Shown: piece after piece, positions 51,711 to 63,003 of the stretch | Position numbering within the stretch: the stretch's first letter is position 1 | How the letters are laid out: the number at the start of each line of letters is the position of its first letter | Source: Pyxicephalus adspersus | Lineage: Eukaryota; Chordata; Amphibia; Anura; Pyxicephalidae | Direction of reading: 5' to 3' | Assembly: GCF_032062135.1 (NCBI RefSeq) | Contig: NC_092860.1 | Location: 125,472,483 to 125,536,482 of the forward strand | DNA: 64,000 nucleotides | Translations under genes and position numbers: made by a program | The notes under the pieces: generated by a model | The model's database searches: none | What the model saw: the letters and a program-made list of their open reading frames with translations, nothing else | What the model was told of the DNA's origin: nothing

Positions 51711-53812
51711 ATTTATATGGCTCATTGAATACTGCGTTAAATAGTCAGCGGGGTACAAGTGAAATGTTCACTCATTGTATAAACTGTTCAGTTATTCTTA
51801 AAAGTTTTGATTTTTACTTACAATAAAGCATTCCACAGAACCCTACTGTTTTTAGTGCTGAATAGTATTACAGTGTTTGAAGCTTTCTCGTTAGAAATTC
51901 CCTACTGCTGTGATGTACTGCTGCTTTGTCAATGTAACCAAACGTCACAAGCAGTATTTCTAATGCATGTGCACACAAATGCATGTTATAATGCTGAAGC
52001 TTAACACGGCCATATTGATTAAACACCTTGCGGGTCTATTTTCAATTTTGTAAAAGTATTTGGTTTTAAAGGCAGAATAATTTTCTAGACTACCGAATGA
52101 ATATTTGGAGTATTCTGGAATATGTACAAAACAGAAATGACTGTCTCAACCACTCAAATACCTAGTAGACAAAATGTTATAATATTAATAGAAGACAAAA
52201 ATGTCTGTTATATCAAGGTCAAATGAAGGGCCCACAGGGCTTGCAGATAGAGACGTAAAGGATGAATACTTGAAAACATAGTCTACTGGATTTGACCATT
52301 GTCAGCAGGTACCTAAGGGAATGTTGCACTTTAGACACAATCATTTTACTTAGATCAGGCAAAATGTTTAACAGTTATACTCAGTGTTTTCATGATGCAA
52401 CCTTCTTCTATCATTCAGACTCATATTTTCTGCATAAAATAGTCTGAACCTAATATATGCTAGAGGATCAACGGACTCCCATTGCTAACTTCTCATACAC
52501 AGTGCAGGGTATGGGTAACTTAGCATCTTTATAGACAAACAATATTTTTGTAAGGCTGAGCAGTACAATAGGAAGTTAGTGGTCAATGTAAAATAAATTG
52601 CCATTCATTGATGGGAGGGTTTACACCCCTTTGTAGGTTAGCTGGGGAGGTTCTCCTGTATTGATGTTGGTAGCTACAGGGAGCCTACATACAATAAGTG
52701 GCAAAAATGTAGATTTGTATGTCATGTGTGTTTTTGTAATAGCAATATCTGACGATTTTAAAGCATAACTATACTGTAAGTATAAAAAATTGTGAGCAGA
52801 CGGGTTGTTTATTGCAGTAAGGTCAGACAATATCCCTTCTGCAACTAACTGAAATAAAAAACTCCCTGCTCAGAATTTCTTAAGTACACTGACCTGACCT
52901 TGCTCCATTGTGGGCTCCTGCATTTTCACCCACTCCCTTTCCAGGTTCAGCAACTTTGTCCATCTTGATTGGCCAGGGCAAAATGATGATGTAAATCAGT
53001 GAATTCATTCTTGGCAGTCGGTCATAATAGGTATACATGACTATGGAGTTGTTTAGCTAATTTAATAACCACCACCCAGCTTTTCTTAAACTACATGTAG
53101 GTATAGTAGCACTTTCCTTCATTAAAGATAAGGTACCACATCTATCTTAAAGTATGAATTGTCCTATATTTAATGGCCCATACATACATTTGGTAATTAT
53201 CCTTGACCTTTCCTGGTACCTAATCTAAAGAAAGTACATTTAAATCTCCTCCAATCCGTGTAATAACTACCCCAGCCCTGGTGTCTCTATTGTCCTAACA
53301 TTTATTGAATGGAGTTGGGATTTAAAGCTAAGGTGTCGCTCCCAATCTCTTGGACAGTAGGTAATATTCTATATCCATCATAGGCATAAGATCCAAGTGA
53401 ATTGCAGAGATATGTATATTCCTTGACTAAAACTGATAATTGCCAACACTTGGCTAGGGCTGGTTACCTTTCACAAAATCTCTTATCAGGTTAAGTGCCT
53501 GTCTGAAAATCTTGTTATATAGCCCACATTCCCTGATTGCTGAGGGTATACCAATGTAGGACATTTAAAAACCAAGTAAACATTGCAGAGGAATATATAG
53601 GCATTACAAAAAATGACAAGCAATTATAAAATGTGTTCTAACTGTAAATAACAACATTAATAGCTTCTTCAAGTAGTTGCAGTAAAGGATCTCACTGTTT
53701 AATGTTAATGTTGCTGTTCACTTTCAGTGCATTAGTGGCATAAATGCTTCTTGAGGTTCTTTTCTTTATTGTGTTTCTTCATAGTGAACTTCTCTTTTTT
53801 CCTATTATCTAG
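51711..53812. other. Non-coding DNA
   Basis: A relic around 52790-53000 shares CATCTTGATTGGCCAGGGC with the TTAA-type repeat near 7974. Otherwise nothing is recognisable. Confidence 0.4.
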
Positions 53813-53908
53813 GAGCAGCAGGAAATTCTAATAAACCATCATATCCATCAACCGAACAGTGGTAATTCTATGATATATCAAGAAAAGACTTCTACTCTGA
53901 AAGCCTAA
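53813..53908 (+). CDS. Possible alternative last exon (speculative)
   Basis: A strong acceptor (TTTTTTCCTATTATCTAG) ends at 53812. Read with two leading bases (GA), the frame gives AAGNSNKPSYPSTEQW and stops at TAA 53863-53865. Read from the first base it stays open for 31 codons to TAA 53906-53908. The exon at 39926 also starts with GA and also needs two bases to complete a codon, so the first reading would be phase-compatible as an alternative ending of that gene. Only the acceptor and short open frames support this. Confidence 0.2.
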   Translation, partial: EQQEILINHHIHQPNSGNSMIYQEKTSTLKA

Positions 53909-53929
53909 TTACAGTAAATGAAATGACTG

Positions 53930-54115
53930 GCAGCTAAATATTTTAACAAAATGTTGACCATAATACTAGCATGAGGCCATTAGATATGCGGACTCTGCTG
54001 GTAATTATCCTCTCCCACATGTAGCTGCTATTGATTAACAGAGCTGAGGTGACATTTGTATCTTTGTGCTCGATAAGCAAACAGCAATTTGACATCTATA
54101 TAACTTAAAGAGAAG
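53930..54115. other. Candidate conserved non-coding segment
   Basis: This complex, repeat-free stretch follows the candidate exon. It contains TAATTA-type and ATTGATTAA-type homeodomain-like words and CACATGTAG/CAGCTG-like E-box words. The texture resembles deep-conserved regulatory DNA, but no alignment is available, so this is an impression rather than a demonstrated element. Confidence 0.15.
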
Positions 54116-54631
54116 CAGGAGAGAGATTTCATCCAAATGACTTATATCCCTAAATTATATGCTTGGTGGTTTTCTTTTTTGTCTCCAAAATCTTGTCAAC
54201 AATGTTCAGGCTATGGACTTGTTTTTAGGAAGTGAACTGGTCCCCAGACTATGCATACTACAGTATTTACATTTTCTAAATGGTAAAAACCAATCATGTA
54301 TTTATTCAAGTGGCTGTAGCCATTGTGAGGAAATTTATCTTAAAAATTCATAATCAGGACACTATAATCTGAGCTTGTTGTGCTTTTTTGGCATTCATAC
54401 ACTTGCAACAAAAGTTGCCTAAAATAAAAAACATAGAACAAACTGTCCAACCCCCTAAAAAAAAGCAACCGAAGCTATCTTAAAAGTCAAAATTCTGTAT
54501 GTGCACTTCAGATATTAATATTGTGTATGTAAAAACAAGAATGTTTTTAATATTATGCATGTTGCTGTTAAAAAAATGCACCAGAGCATAAAAAACACCC
54601 ACATTGCCCTGCAGCACACATGGTAAACATT

Positions 54632-54633
<2 letters not shown>

Positions 54634-54665
<32 letters not shown>
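54634..54665. repeat. (TA)n microsatellite
   Basis: About sixteen TA units are followed by a run of A. Confidence 0.95.
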
Positions 54666-54670
<5 letters not shown>

Positions 54671-54983
54671 AAAGATGCGTTGGGTTGTGTTGCAAGCCCA
54701 AAGAATATAATATGCATTAACATATGTGTCCTAATGTGTGAGAAATCATTATTTATTGGTTTACACTAGTCAAAAAGGGGTATTTGACACCAAAACAGAA
54801 GAGTATACCCTGCTGACTGGCATTTATTTATTGGTCCTAAATAAAAAAACACAGATTAGTTAATTCATGGTACATTTCAAAAAGTGGGAACTTTTTATGC
54901 TGTGTCCCTAGTGAGGATACTTCACTTTACCCTGCAGTAGCATGTGAAAATATCTATTATGTGTGTTGGTGTTTATTATATGC

Positions 54984-55846
54984 TGTGAGAGTGTCACAAA
55001 GAATGTCACGGAAAGTGTTAAAAAGGCACCTGGGAATAGAGAGTAAATAGGTCTGTGTACGTTTCTAGGAAGAAACCAGGTTCTATAGGGCCCTGGAGCC
55101 AGCCAAGGGAGTGAAAGGGTGGGTTCCTTGGCCCAACCCTATCCTGGCTGGGTTAATATGCACCTGCACTCGGGTACAATGAAAGGAGGAAGTAATCAGC
55201 CAGAGAGATCCAGGCTGAGGGAGAGCCAGGGGCATCCAGGCTGAGGGAGAGCCAGAGGCATCCAGGCTGAGGGAGAGCCAGAGGCATCCAGGCTGAGAGA
55301 GAGCCAGAGGCATCCAGGCTGAGAGAGAGCCAGAGGCATCCAGGCTGAGAGAGAGCCAGAGGCATCCCCAGGCTGAGAGAGAGCCAGAGGCATCCAGGCT
55401 GAGAGAGAGCCAGAGGCATCCAGGCTGAGAGAGAGCCAGAGGCATCCAGGCTGAGAGAGAGCCAGAGGCATCCAGGCTGAGAGAGTGATCACCAAGACGC
55501 AGCGGGAAGAGGATCAGCACTGTGTTGCAAGCTGGAGGGTGCTTACAAGGCAGCTCAGATAGTTCCCAGAGCTGTGGGGGAACGGAGTTCTGCCTTGCAC
55601 CAGCAACAAGTACATGGGAGTGGAACATGCTTGTTTTGTTATCTAAAGACTGCCTTTGTATTGGTTTTGTTTAAATTGCTTTACTGTTAGTCAGAAAGGG
55701 ACTATCTAAGTAAAGGTATGTAGTTGCTCAGCCAAGCCAGTTCTTTGTTAAAGTGCTAATAAATTGACAGGCATTAACTGCAACTTTGAAGTCTGCTGTC
55801 TGATTCACTGCTGTCTTCTGACCCCGTTGCTACCGGCGATCTCACA
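54984..55846 (+). mobile_element. Solo LTR containing a minisatellite
   Basis: It opens TGTGAGAGTGTCAC and closes GCGATCTCACA, so the termini TGTGAGA/TCTCACA form a perfect 7-bp inverted repeat with TG...CA ends. ATGC lies on both sides (54980-54983 and 55847-55850), a 4-bp target duplication. AATAAA at 55758-55763 lies 83 bases before the end, as expected for an R/U5 junction on the plus strand. At 863 bp it has LTR size. No internal retroviral or gypsy genes lie next to it, so recombination probably removed them. ERV or gypsy origin is not resolved. Confidence 0.75.
55207..55487. repeat. 26-bp minisatellite, 11 units
   Basis: Units such as CATCCAGGCTGAGAGAGAGC plus CAGAGG start at 55207, 55233, 55259, 55285, 55311, 55337, 55363, 55391, 55417, 55443 and 55469. 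One unit carries a 2-bp insertion (CATCCCCAGG). The first units have GAGGGAGAG, the later ones GAGAGAGAG. Twenty-six is not a multiple of three, so all three reverse frames stay open with a 26-residue period. These frames are not genes. Confidence 0.95.
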
Positions 55847-56956
55847 ATGCATATTGATACATTAGACACATCAAGGCATGGCATGGCAAACTGCAGTGTA
55901 AAATCCAGCTGTAGACAGTAGACTACAGAACAGGTTTTCAAATTGAAAGTTTTCCCTCTCCTTTAGTTACTGTGAGAAGTATAACATTTTATATGTCAGA
56001 TGGCAATGAATTTTAGGGCAAAGAGTTGATGTGGACCTTACAGATAACAAAAAACTGACATGGGGGGTCTAACAATTCAATACACTATCTGAAACTATAA
56101 ATAAAAAAAAAAAGTCTAGGGTTTGGAATTGAATATACTTTAAAAGGTAAATCGATAAAAACTAGAGTTTCTTTAAAGATAGAAAACACTTGAGTAAGTG
56201 AAATATAAATAAAGTTTGTTGGAGTTCCAGTAGGAAAAAAGAAATGTAAAAAGGAATATAATGTTTGCAACCTGTATATTATTAAAAACGACAGATGATT
56301 CAGTTGAGATGTAGTGTGCAGTATGTTCTGTTTAACCTGCTTGTTCCATCACTGATTCTCTTACAACTCTGATGAAAGTTCTGCTTCAGAGGATTACAGT
56401 GATTTAAATGCAAAACACAGGGATATAACCAAGTCATCCAGAGCCTTATCTGCCTTTAAGCTTGAAAAGGACTTTGAGATCTCCTTGTCCACAGCACACA
56501 TGCCATATTGCAAGCTTAATTACATTTTTGTCTTTTTTCTTGCTTTAATTTTATATGAGAATAATACATATACTGTATATCATAACATTACAATTAAAGT
56601 TAAAGGGGATATCATCAATCATAAAACACTTTCCCCAAAATCTGTAGCCTCCATTGACTGTGTTCCAAATCTGGCCAGTTAGAGATTTTGGTTGTGTGTT
56701 TTATGCCTTCAGAAGATGTGCCTTAAAGCTCTGGATGGACATGTGTGCTTTGTTGGGATGAATTGCCGTGCAGGACACGTGTGCTGGGGATTTGAATCTT
56801 TAGTGAGAGTGACTTTTTCCTTACTTCAACAAGGTAAAACTGATCATCATTAAGAGATTTTTAATTGTGCAGCACCCTTCAAAGGAACTGTATATCTTTT
56901 AAAATACTATATCCTAGGTAAAGCCATGTAGATATTTTTTGATACTCTTTGATATA

Positions 56957-57266
56957 CAGGTAGTGCCCAGGTTACATATGAGACAGGACTGTAGGTTTGT
57001 TCTTAAGCTGAATTTGTAAGTAGGTCAGAACAGGTACATTCATTAACTTCTGGAACAAGCTGTGCTTTGATATGCAAAAAGAATCAACTGCAGAGTTTGT
57101 CTTGGACATTAAAGAGGCACAGGAGCTTGCAGAAAAGCAAAACTTCATCTGCAAGTCATGCAACTTGCCTCCTCCCCCCTATCAAGCCTTCGTCCTGCAC
57201 AGGGAAGCCCTGTTTATATCTAGGAGTCGTCCGTATGTCGGATGTCCTTAACTCTGGTACTACCTG
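56957..57266 (+). mobile_element. TA-flanked CAGGTAGTCC MITE, copy E
   Basis: It runs from CAGGTAGTGCCCAGGTTACA to CTGGTACTACCTG. The middle is shorter than in copies B and D by an internal deletion around 57125-57140. TA precedes the left end (57955 is not involved; the TA lies at 56955-56956), while the right flank has drifted. Confidence 0.75.
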
Positions 57267-58313
57267 TGTAAGCTTATGATTGATGAGCTAACAGCATATG
57301 AACTGAAGATCTGTGAATATATACTTTAGGTTGAATATTTCGACTCTTTTAAAAATAATTAAATCAAACTTTCAGAAATCAGTCGCTTACTTAGGAAACA
57401 GGGCTAGGATACATTGTTTTGATTGCGTTATTAGGCTAGATATACTTAAGTCAGTCAAACCTACACTAGTTTATGCAATCATAATATTTTCCATATATAT
57501 CACTTTTTTGTTTTCTTCTACAATTTATTTTCCTTCATTATTAATGATATAATTCATATTATAAAAACCTATTTAGAACTGACTTATTGATTCACAATTT
57601 TTTTTTTAATAGCTGCTGAATGGTTTATAGCTACCTACCTACTCCCTGAAGAAGTGGGTTTTATCAGCAAAATGCAAAATAATTTATGCTAGCCTATTTT
57701 AGGAATCTCTGTCCATGCATTTTATTTTCTGCATTGTTTTATGGAAACTGTTTTGATTGAAATTTGAAAATCTTTTAATTAAGTGCCTACGCCACCAATT
57801 CCCTACTTTTTCTCTTAATACCCATTATGACTAAGGTTTTTTGTCTTGTGTGTTTTATGTGTTTTCCCGATATGTTGATCCATTCTGGTTCTCTCCCTGA
57901 CTCACCTTTTTTCCTATGACTATTTTTCTTCTATCTTGCTTTGGATGATGTCTGTACTCTCTTATGTCCCATCTACATTTTGTTATTTAGGTATTCTGGT
58001 CCTGCTAGTTAGGTACATCGTCCTTAGCGAAACATATTCATGTTACCAGGCAGCAGCTTAACCTCCCTGCCATGTTCTGTTCTTATGTTTAAGTTTCAGC
58101 ACTTTAAACCTTGCCCCATTCTTGATCTGTAATTTCTGTACCTGCTTCTTGTTACATCTAATAAAACTCTGAATTTTTTTTTTCTGCCCTAATGCTGACC
58201 TCCAATCAATGTTTGACTAGTTCACAAAATTATAGAAAGAACATACACAAAATGATATATACATCTTAAAAGAACAATATAAAAAAACATGTACAATTAT
58301 TACAGAAACCCTC

Positions 58314-58335
58314 AAAAAAAAAAAAAAAAAAAAAA
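58314..58335. repeat. Poly-A tract
   Basis: A run of more than twenty A, possibly the tail of an unrecognised retrocopy; nothing identifiable precedes it. Confidence 0.9.
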
Positions 58336-58683
58336 TTATCAAGTCAGTAATTCCAATGAAACATTTATATAAAAATGCTAAGTATATGACCAATGTAAAT
58401 GTGCTGACTGTAAGATGGGTTTCACTTGGTGCCAGGATAAGGCCTTTGGCACCCATGGGGAAGATGTCAAAGTGCACACACAATCACCCTAGTGTTTTCT
58501 TATAGCGTTATAGAATCAACACAGAATTAAATGGTTTATATATAAATGGTAAAAAAAGGTAAGAGAGGAAAGCCAGAAAGGGATCCTTTTCTGTCTTGGG
58601 GGTGGGCTCTGGGTATCCACTGTACTAAAGGATGTATTATTGTCTGCTCTCACAGCCAAACACGCACCTCTAGAAAGTGAGAT

Positions 58684-58730
58684 GAAAAAAGTGCAAGAAA
58701 AAAGTGCAAGAAAAAAGTGCAAGAAAAAAA
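58684..58730. repeat. 13-bp tandem repeat GTGCAAGAAAAAA
   Basis: Three units start at 58691, 58704 and 58717, with partial copies at the edges. Confidence 0.85.
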
Positions 58731-59480
58731 AGAATAAGCACCAAAAAAATGTGTAAGTTTTTTGTATAGTGTTTACTTTTAAATTGTAAAAAAAAAAAAA
58801 AAAAACCAACAGTGGCTGGTTCTCTTTCCTGGACATACTGACATCATAGATAAACAAGTTAATTAGTGCCAAAAATTAAAATAGTTTGTTTTCTAAAATG
58901 TCAAGAGTGAAAGCAAGGACTGTGAACGTTCCTTGCGCAGTATTTGCATAAACTATCATATGAGAACATAATGAAAAAAATGTGTTCCTGTCACTGCAAA
59001 TACTCTGCAGCCCTGAGATAGCAGCTGATGACTGCAAGCCACAGTCTTCCATTATCCTTCAGGTCATTTTGCTCAGGTGATGTTTGGCATGTTTAAACCA
59101 TCTGTTTCCACTGTACACAAATTTCCCAGGGACAGGATTCCAGAAGAAAATACATTTCTTCATATGGTAAGAGGGGATATTTTTTTTTGCTTGTTGATCT
59201 GTATGTAAACATTATTAATAATTTATACAAAAGAAGCCATATTAAAGGGAACTTGCCATTATGCCAAATACCAATAGGTTAGATATTAGTTTCCAGTATT
59301 ATAGTCCATTTAGTAATTGTTAGCCTGGGAATAGTATGTATTAAATGACTGCTTTCATTAAAGCAACATGGCTTTCGCCAAATAAAGGTGTAAATTTTTT
59401 TGGAATATCAAATGTATAATCCACACGTGAAGTCTGGGGATTAGCTCAGACCACAGCCAGCATGCTTTTCACCAAAAGGG

Positions 59481-60060
59481 TGTAACAAACACAAGTCTTT
59501 TTTAGAATACCTAAAAAACTGCTTTTTTATTTCAAACAATAGTGAAAATGACTTACTTCAGCCAAGTGATATAAATGTCCATAGTTCATCAGAGTGTCCC
59601 CACGATAAGGATGAGTCCAATCCCCAGCCTGGGGTTTCCACAGTCTATAAATCCATGATGTCAAAGCAACAGCACTTCTCAGCTTGATTTCCCATAAGCT
59701 TGTTTGCAGGTCACTTCCTGCAATTCCACTTCTCTTTCCCTCTTGCACACCTGAGCCCTTTTGGGATTCCCACCTTCCTGCTGAGCAGGTGCAAGTCCTG
59801 GTGTGTACTTGGTAGGACTGAAGAGGCTCACCCAATCCGTCCCCTTCAGTCCAGAGTCCGAGTCCAAGTCAAATAAGTGACAACTAGGAATAAAAAACAG
59901 CAACATAGTTGCCTAACATAAAGAAAATTCCGAACTCCTTTACCAACACACCAGTCTAAAAGGACCAGCGCCCATTTATAGGGGAAATGTACCTTCCATA
60001 TATATTTATAGTCAGATAGATACACCAAGTGGGCTCTGGTTCCCCTGGCTTCCTAAATAT
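59481..60060 (-). mobile_element. Possible LTR relic (uncertain)
   Basis: Read on the minus strand, AATAAA (opposite TTTATT near 59526-59531) is followed by about 45 bases ending GTGTTTGTTACA, which resembles R/U5 of an LTR with a ...TTACA end. I could not find the matching TGTAA start at the far side or a target duplication, so this may be ordinary AT-rich DNA. Confidence 0.25.
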
Positions 60061-60169
60061 CTTAAATATTCCAACAGCAACATCTTGCTTTAGTTACTCT
60101 TTAGTTAAGCCCAACATATTTTGCATGAAAGATAAATAATTTAAACTGGGCTGCTTTTTAACCCAGGTT

Positions 60170-60923
60170 ATTAGGTAATAAACTGGGACAGCAGTACATG
60201 ACGCAGGTAGCTCGGATCATCGCCCCCTCTCACCCCAAACCCTCTAAAAACCGTTTTTCCTTGCTCTCCGTCATTTTCAATAAACATTTCCAACTTAAAA
60301 CATTTCCCGCACTTAACTAAATTTTTGATTTTAAACTTTTTCCGCACCCAACGTTCACTATCCTTGCCTTCCCTCCTTCCCACTATTCCTCACCCTTTCT
60401 CCAAAAAACACAAACACCTGTTTGGGATTAAAATGGCTGGCAAGCAGCTGTTTATTTACCAAATATAAACCTATGTTATTAAACAATAAATAACCAATAA
60501 ATACCATACATTACCATAAGTTAACATTCAAATTATCATCACATTAACATAACATAACATAACATATTAGTATATTAATACACCAATAATATTTCAAAAT
60601 TGCTAAACCTATAAAACTTTCTTTAACCAATTATAACTAAGTCTGTAAACCAAAACCCATTATTTAAAACACTGTGCCCTATATCCAACAATCCAACTCC
60701 ACTTTTAACCACCAGGCTGCAGGTCTAGGAAAGGTAAAGTCCGCTCCACCAAGTGTAATTAACCATTTGTACCACACTGGCCCCTAGCCACCCAGCACCG
60801 CCTCAGGGGCCCCACCATTACACCAATAATGGGCACCCTACCACTGAGTTGCCCTACCAAAAATGACCAACAGGACTCTTACCCTCCTAAACCCCAACCA
60901 TCACAGCGCTCAGGTGGGACACC
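60170..60923 (-). other. 3' non-coding region of the Ngaro-like element
   Basis: It is C-rich on the plus strand at 60190-60420 and 60690-60920, with an AT-rich centre that contains a short ACATA repeat (about 60545-60566). A 70-codon reverse frame at 60383-60171 is not recognisable. I could not identify the repeat pattern expected at a Ngaro end. Confidence 0.4.
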
Positions 60924-61345
60924 TCATGCATGAGTTCTCCTCCACACCCAAAATGCTCTCTGCACTCCATCCTGCAAACCTAAAAAACACATATCTGTAC
61001 CTATGGCATTAAGGTGTACCCCGTCCCTGTGCAGAAACCTCCACGTTTCCTGCTCCAATTCTCTGTGCCGAACAATGATCCCCCCATTCCGTGCTACAAA
61101 CTCCTGCATGGATTGCTGACCTAAGTCATTGCCCACAGCATGTATTACTACCACATCCTGGTGACCGTCCAATTCCGCAATTCTTCAGAGCTCTGGCACC
61201 ACCCTGCTCCATAACATGCCACGAGCTCCCAGCCAGCGCACAGTAGCCTCCTCCCTGGGTACTCCTAGCTGTCGGCCCTCTGGCCGGACGTCTGCTCTTC
61301 TGGCACCCCACCACACATAGGAGTGACCCAGTATCCAAACTAAGC
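60924..61345 (-). pseudogene. SGNH-type hydrolase domain of the Ngaro element
   Basis: One frame holds VWILGHSYVWWGARRADVRP (block I, catalytic Ser at 61320-61322), later VVVIHAVGNDLG (block III, Gly and Asn at 61128-61133) and HRDGVHLNAIGTDM (block V, Asp and His at 61014-61025), ending at 60924. Ser, Gly, Asn and His of the SGNH set are all present. The only interruption in this span is TGA at 61185-61187, where relatives would be expected to have an Arg codon. The family contains esterases and lipases. What it does for a retrotransposon is not established. It sits last, after the recombinase, as in hydrolase-bearing Ngaro elements. Confidence 0.75.
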
Positions 61346-61452
61346 AATGATGCTGTCCTGTAATAAAATAAACATTTTACCAACCAAACAACAACTTCCT
61401 CTGCCCTGTAAACAACACCTTTTAACCCTACTATGAACCCCCCCCCCTCATC

Positions 61453-62373
61453 TTACAACAGATGCGTCCGAATGTACAACTGGAACCTTCTAGATTCCCA
61501 CTGCCTAATTCTCTGAATAACTCTTTCCCCTAGGCCCCATCAGGCCGACCCAATCCTTCGGATCTTTCCCTATACTGACCAAACATTTCTTAAACACTGC
61601 TGTGAACTGAAAACGAGACAAAAAGGTCCCGTTTTCATGCAGCAACAAAGGCCCTTCTATCCTAGGCCTCTGTCTGATGAACTCCCCCACTACCGTAACT
61701 GGGCAGCCAGGGGATCCCACATCCTAAAAAGTTGTACTCGAAAACCTTCCCAAACTGGTCAGTCTTAGACTTGCTGATCCACACACTCACCTCCTCTGCC
61801 GTCCAAGTGACATCCTGCCACAAACTCGCCCAGCCCGGTCCCGGGCCGGGCTAACCAATTTTCCAATCCTCATTGCCCCAAAGAACGTCAAAACAAACGC
61901 TGCCTTAAAGAGGAATTTTTCATATAGACCCCTGCACACCCCTGCTATGCTATCCAACAACTCCCCCAACAACGCAAAGGAAACCGGCCTCCTAGTATCC
62001 AGCGTCCCTTTTCCTTTCCTATAACCTTTAACAGCCTGTCTTACTAAAAATTCCTCTCCCCTTTCAACTTAAACAAAAATGCCATACCCACCAATTTCCT
62101 ATTGACCACCGCCACCGACACACCTCTAGCAAAATCCTGCGCCTACCAAAACAACAGTAAGTGCACCAAGTCCCCTCCTGACCTCCCACCCCCAAACTGC
62201 CTGCATAACTGATCCCACTCTCTCCAAACCCCCGCATAAGTGGTCCAGGTGCGCTCACTCACCAACCTCTGTATCATCTCACCAATCAGTCCCATGCAAG
62301 TCCCCACAATTCTACCAGACAAGGCTCCCCTTGCTGTTCCGCCTCTGGCGCCAGCGCGTGAAGCCCGTCCCAC
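61453..62373 (-). pseudogene. Tyrosine recombinase, decayed
   Basis: The core-binding part is visible in 62373-62143 (LVSERTWTTYAGVWREWDQL). The catalytic part follows in 61972-61787 with FFGAMRIGKLVSPARDR, whose Arg codon (61868-61870) is the first of the R-H-R-Y set. Frame 61720-61505 has RPRIEGPLLLHENGTFLSRF and FKKCLVSIGKDPKDW. The C-terminus, in another frame, reads VIQRIRQWESRRFQLYIRTH and stops at 61453. Its Tyr codon (61474-61476) fits the nucleophile. The GTHSFRIGAATEA-like box carrying the central His and Arg was not found and appears deleted. The enzyme would insert circular cDNA by site-specific recombination. Confidence 0.8.
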
Positions 62374-62962
62374 TGGAAACGAGGCAATGCATCAGCCACA
62401 TTTTTAACTCCCGAGGTATGTCGCGCAAACAGATAGGTGTTATACTGCAAAAACCTCGGCACTAAATGCCTCAACAGCCGCACCGCTGGCCCTGACGATA
62501 CTGACAAACTATTGATGGCCTGTACTACACCCAGGTTATCGCAATAAAATCTATCTTTTTTGTTCGCCAAATCCTTCCCCCACAACTCAACTGCCACCAC
62601 TATAGGGAAAAGTTTCAGCACCACCAAATTCTTTACCAGCTCTGCTTCCACCCACGTTGAGGCCACGCCCCCGCATTCCACTTACCCTGAAAATAGGAGC
62701 CAAAACCCGCGCATCTGTGTACAACTCCAAATCCACCGCTGTGATAGGCCCCTCCAACCACATAGCCTTCCCATTGAACAAAACCAAAAACATTTTCCAC
62801 ACCATCTGCCTTCACTTGCTTGGACAAGTGCACAAAGTGTGACGGCAATTTGACTCTGGCCGTCCCAGCTGCAAACCGTCTACAAAATATCTTGCCCATC
62901 CTCACCACCCTACATGCAAAGTTCAACTTAGCAAGGCATCTTTTTTCTGTCACAAACTCCAA
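62290..62962 (-). pseudogene. RT-RNase H connection and RNase H domain
   Basis: Residues from KLNFACRVVRMGKIFCRRFA lead, across a frame change, to LELYTDA (first RNase H Asp region), then ELVKNLVVLKLFPIVVAVEL, FYCDNLGVVQAINSLS (second Asp) and GVKNVADALPRFQWD. The last motif is usually ADALSRFQW in this family, so a Ser has become Pro. RNase H removes the RNA strand during cDNA synthesis. At least two frameshifts are needed to read the domain through. Confidence 0.8.
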
Positions 62963-63003
62963 CCACTTCCGCCCTCAGTGCCACCAGCTTGTCTTGTGGC
63001 AAC

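Larger units (their letters stand above)
57267..59480. other. Non-coding DNA
   Basis: Low-complexity tracts (poly-A at 58314 and near 58790, the 13-bp array) and T-rich open frames that are not genes. Confidence 0.5.

Noticed and set aside
55207..55487. Regular short repeats that might suggest a CRISPR array
   Set aside because: Units are directly abutting with no spacers, and the genome is vertebrate.
55083..55628. 181-codon reverse frame with repeated SLSLDASG/SQPGCLW motif
   Set aside because: It is the translation of the 26-bp minisatellite inside the LTR. All three reverse frames are open for the same reason.
58516..58872. 118-codon reverse frame rich in Phe
   Set aside because: Derived from poly-A and the 13-bp A-rich array read on the opposite strand.
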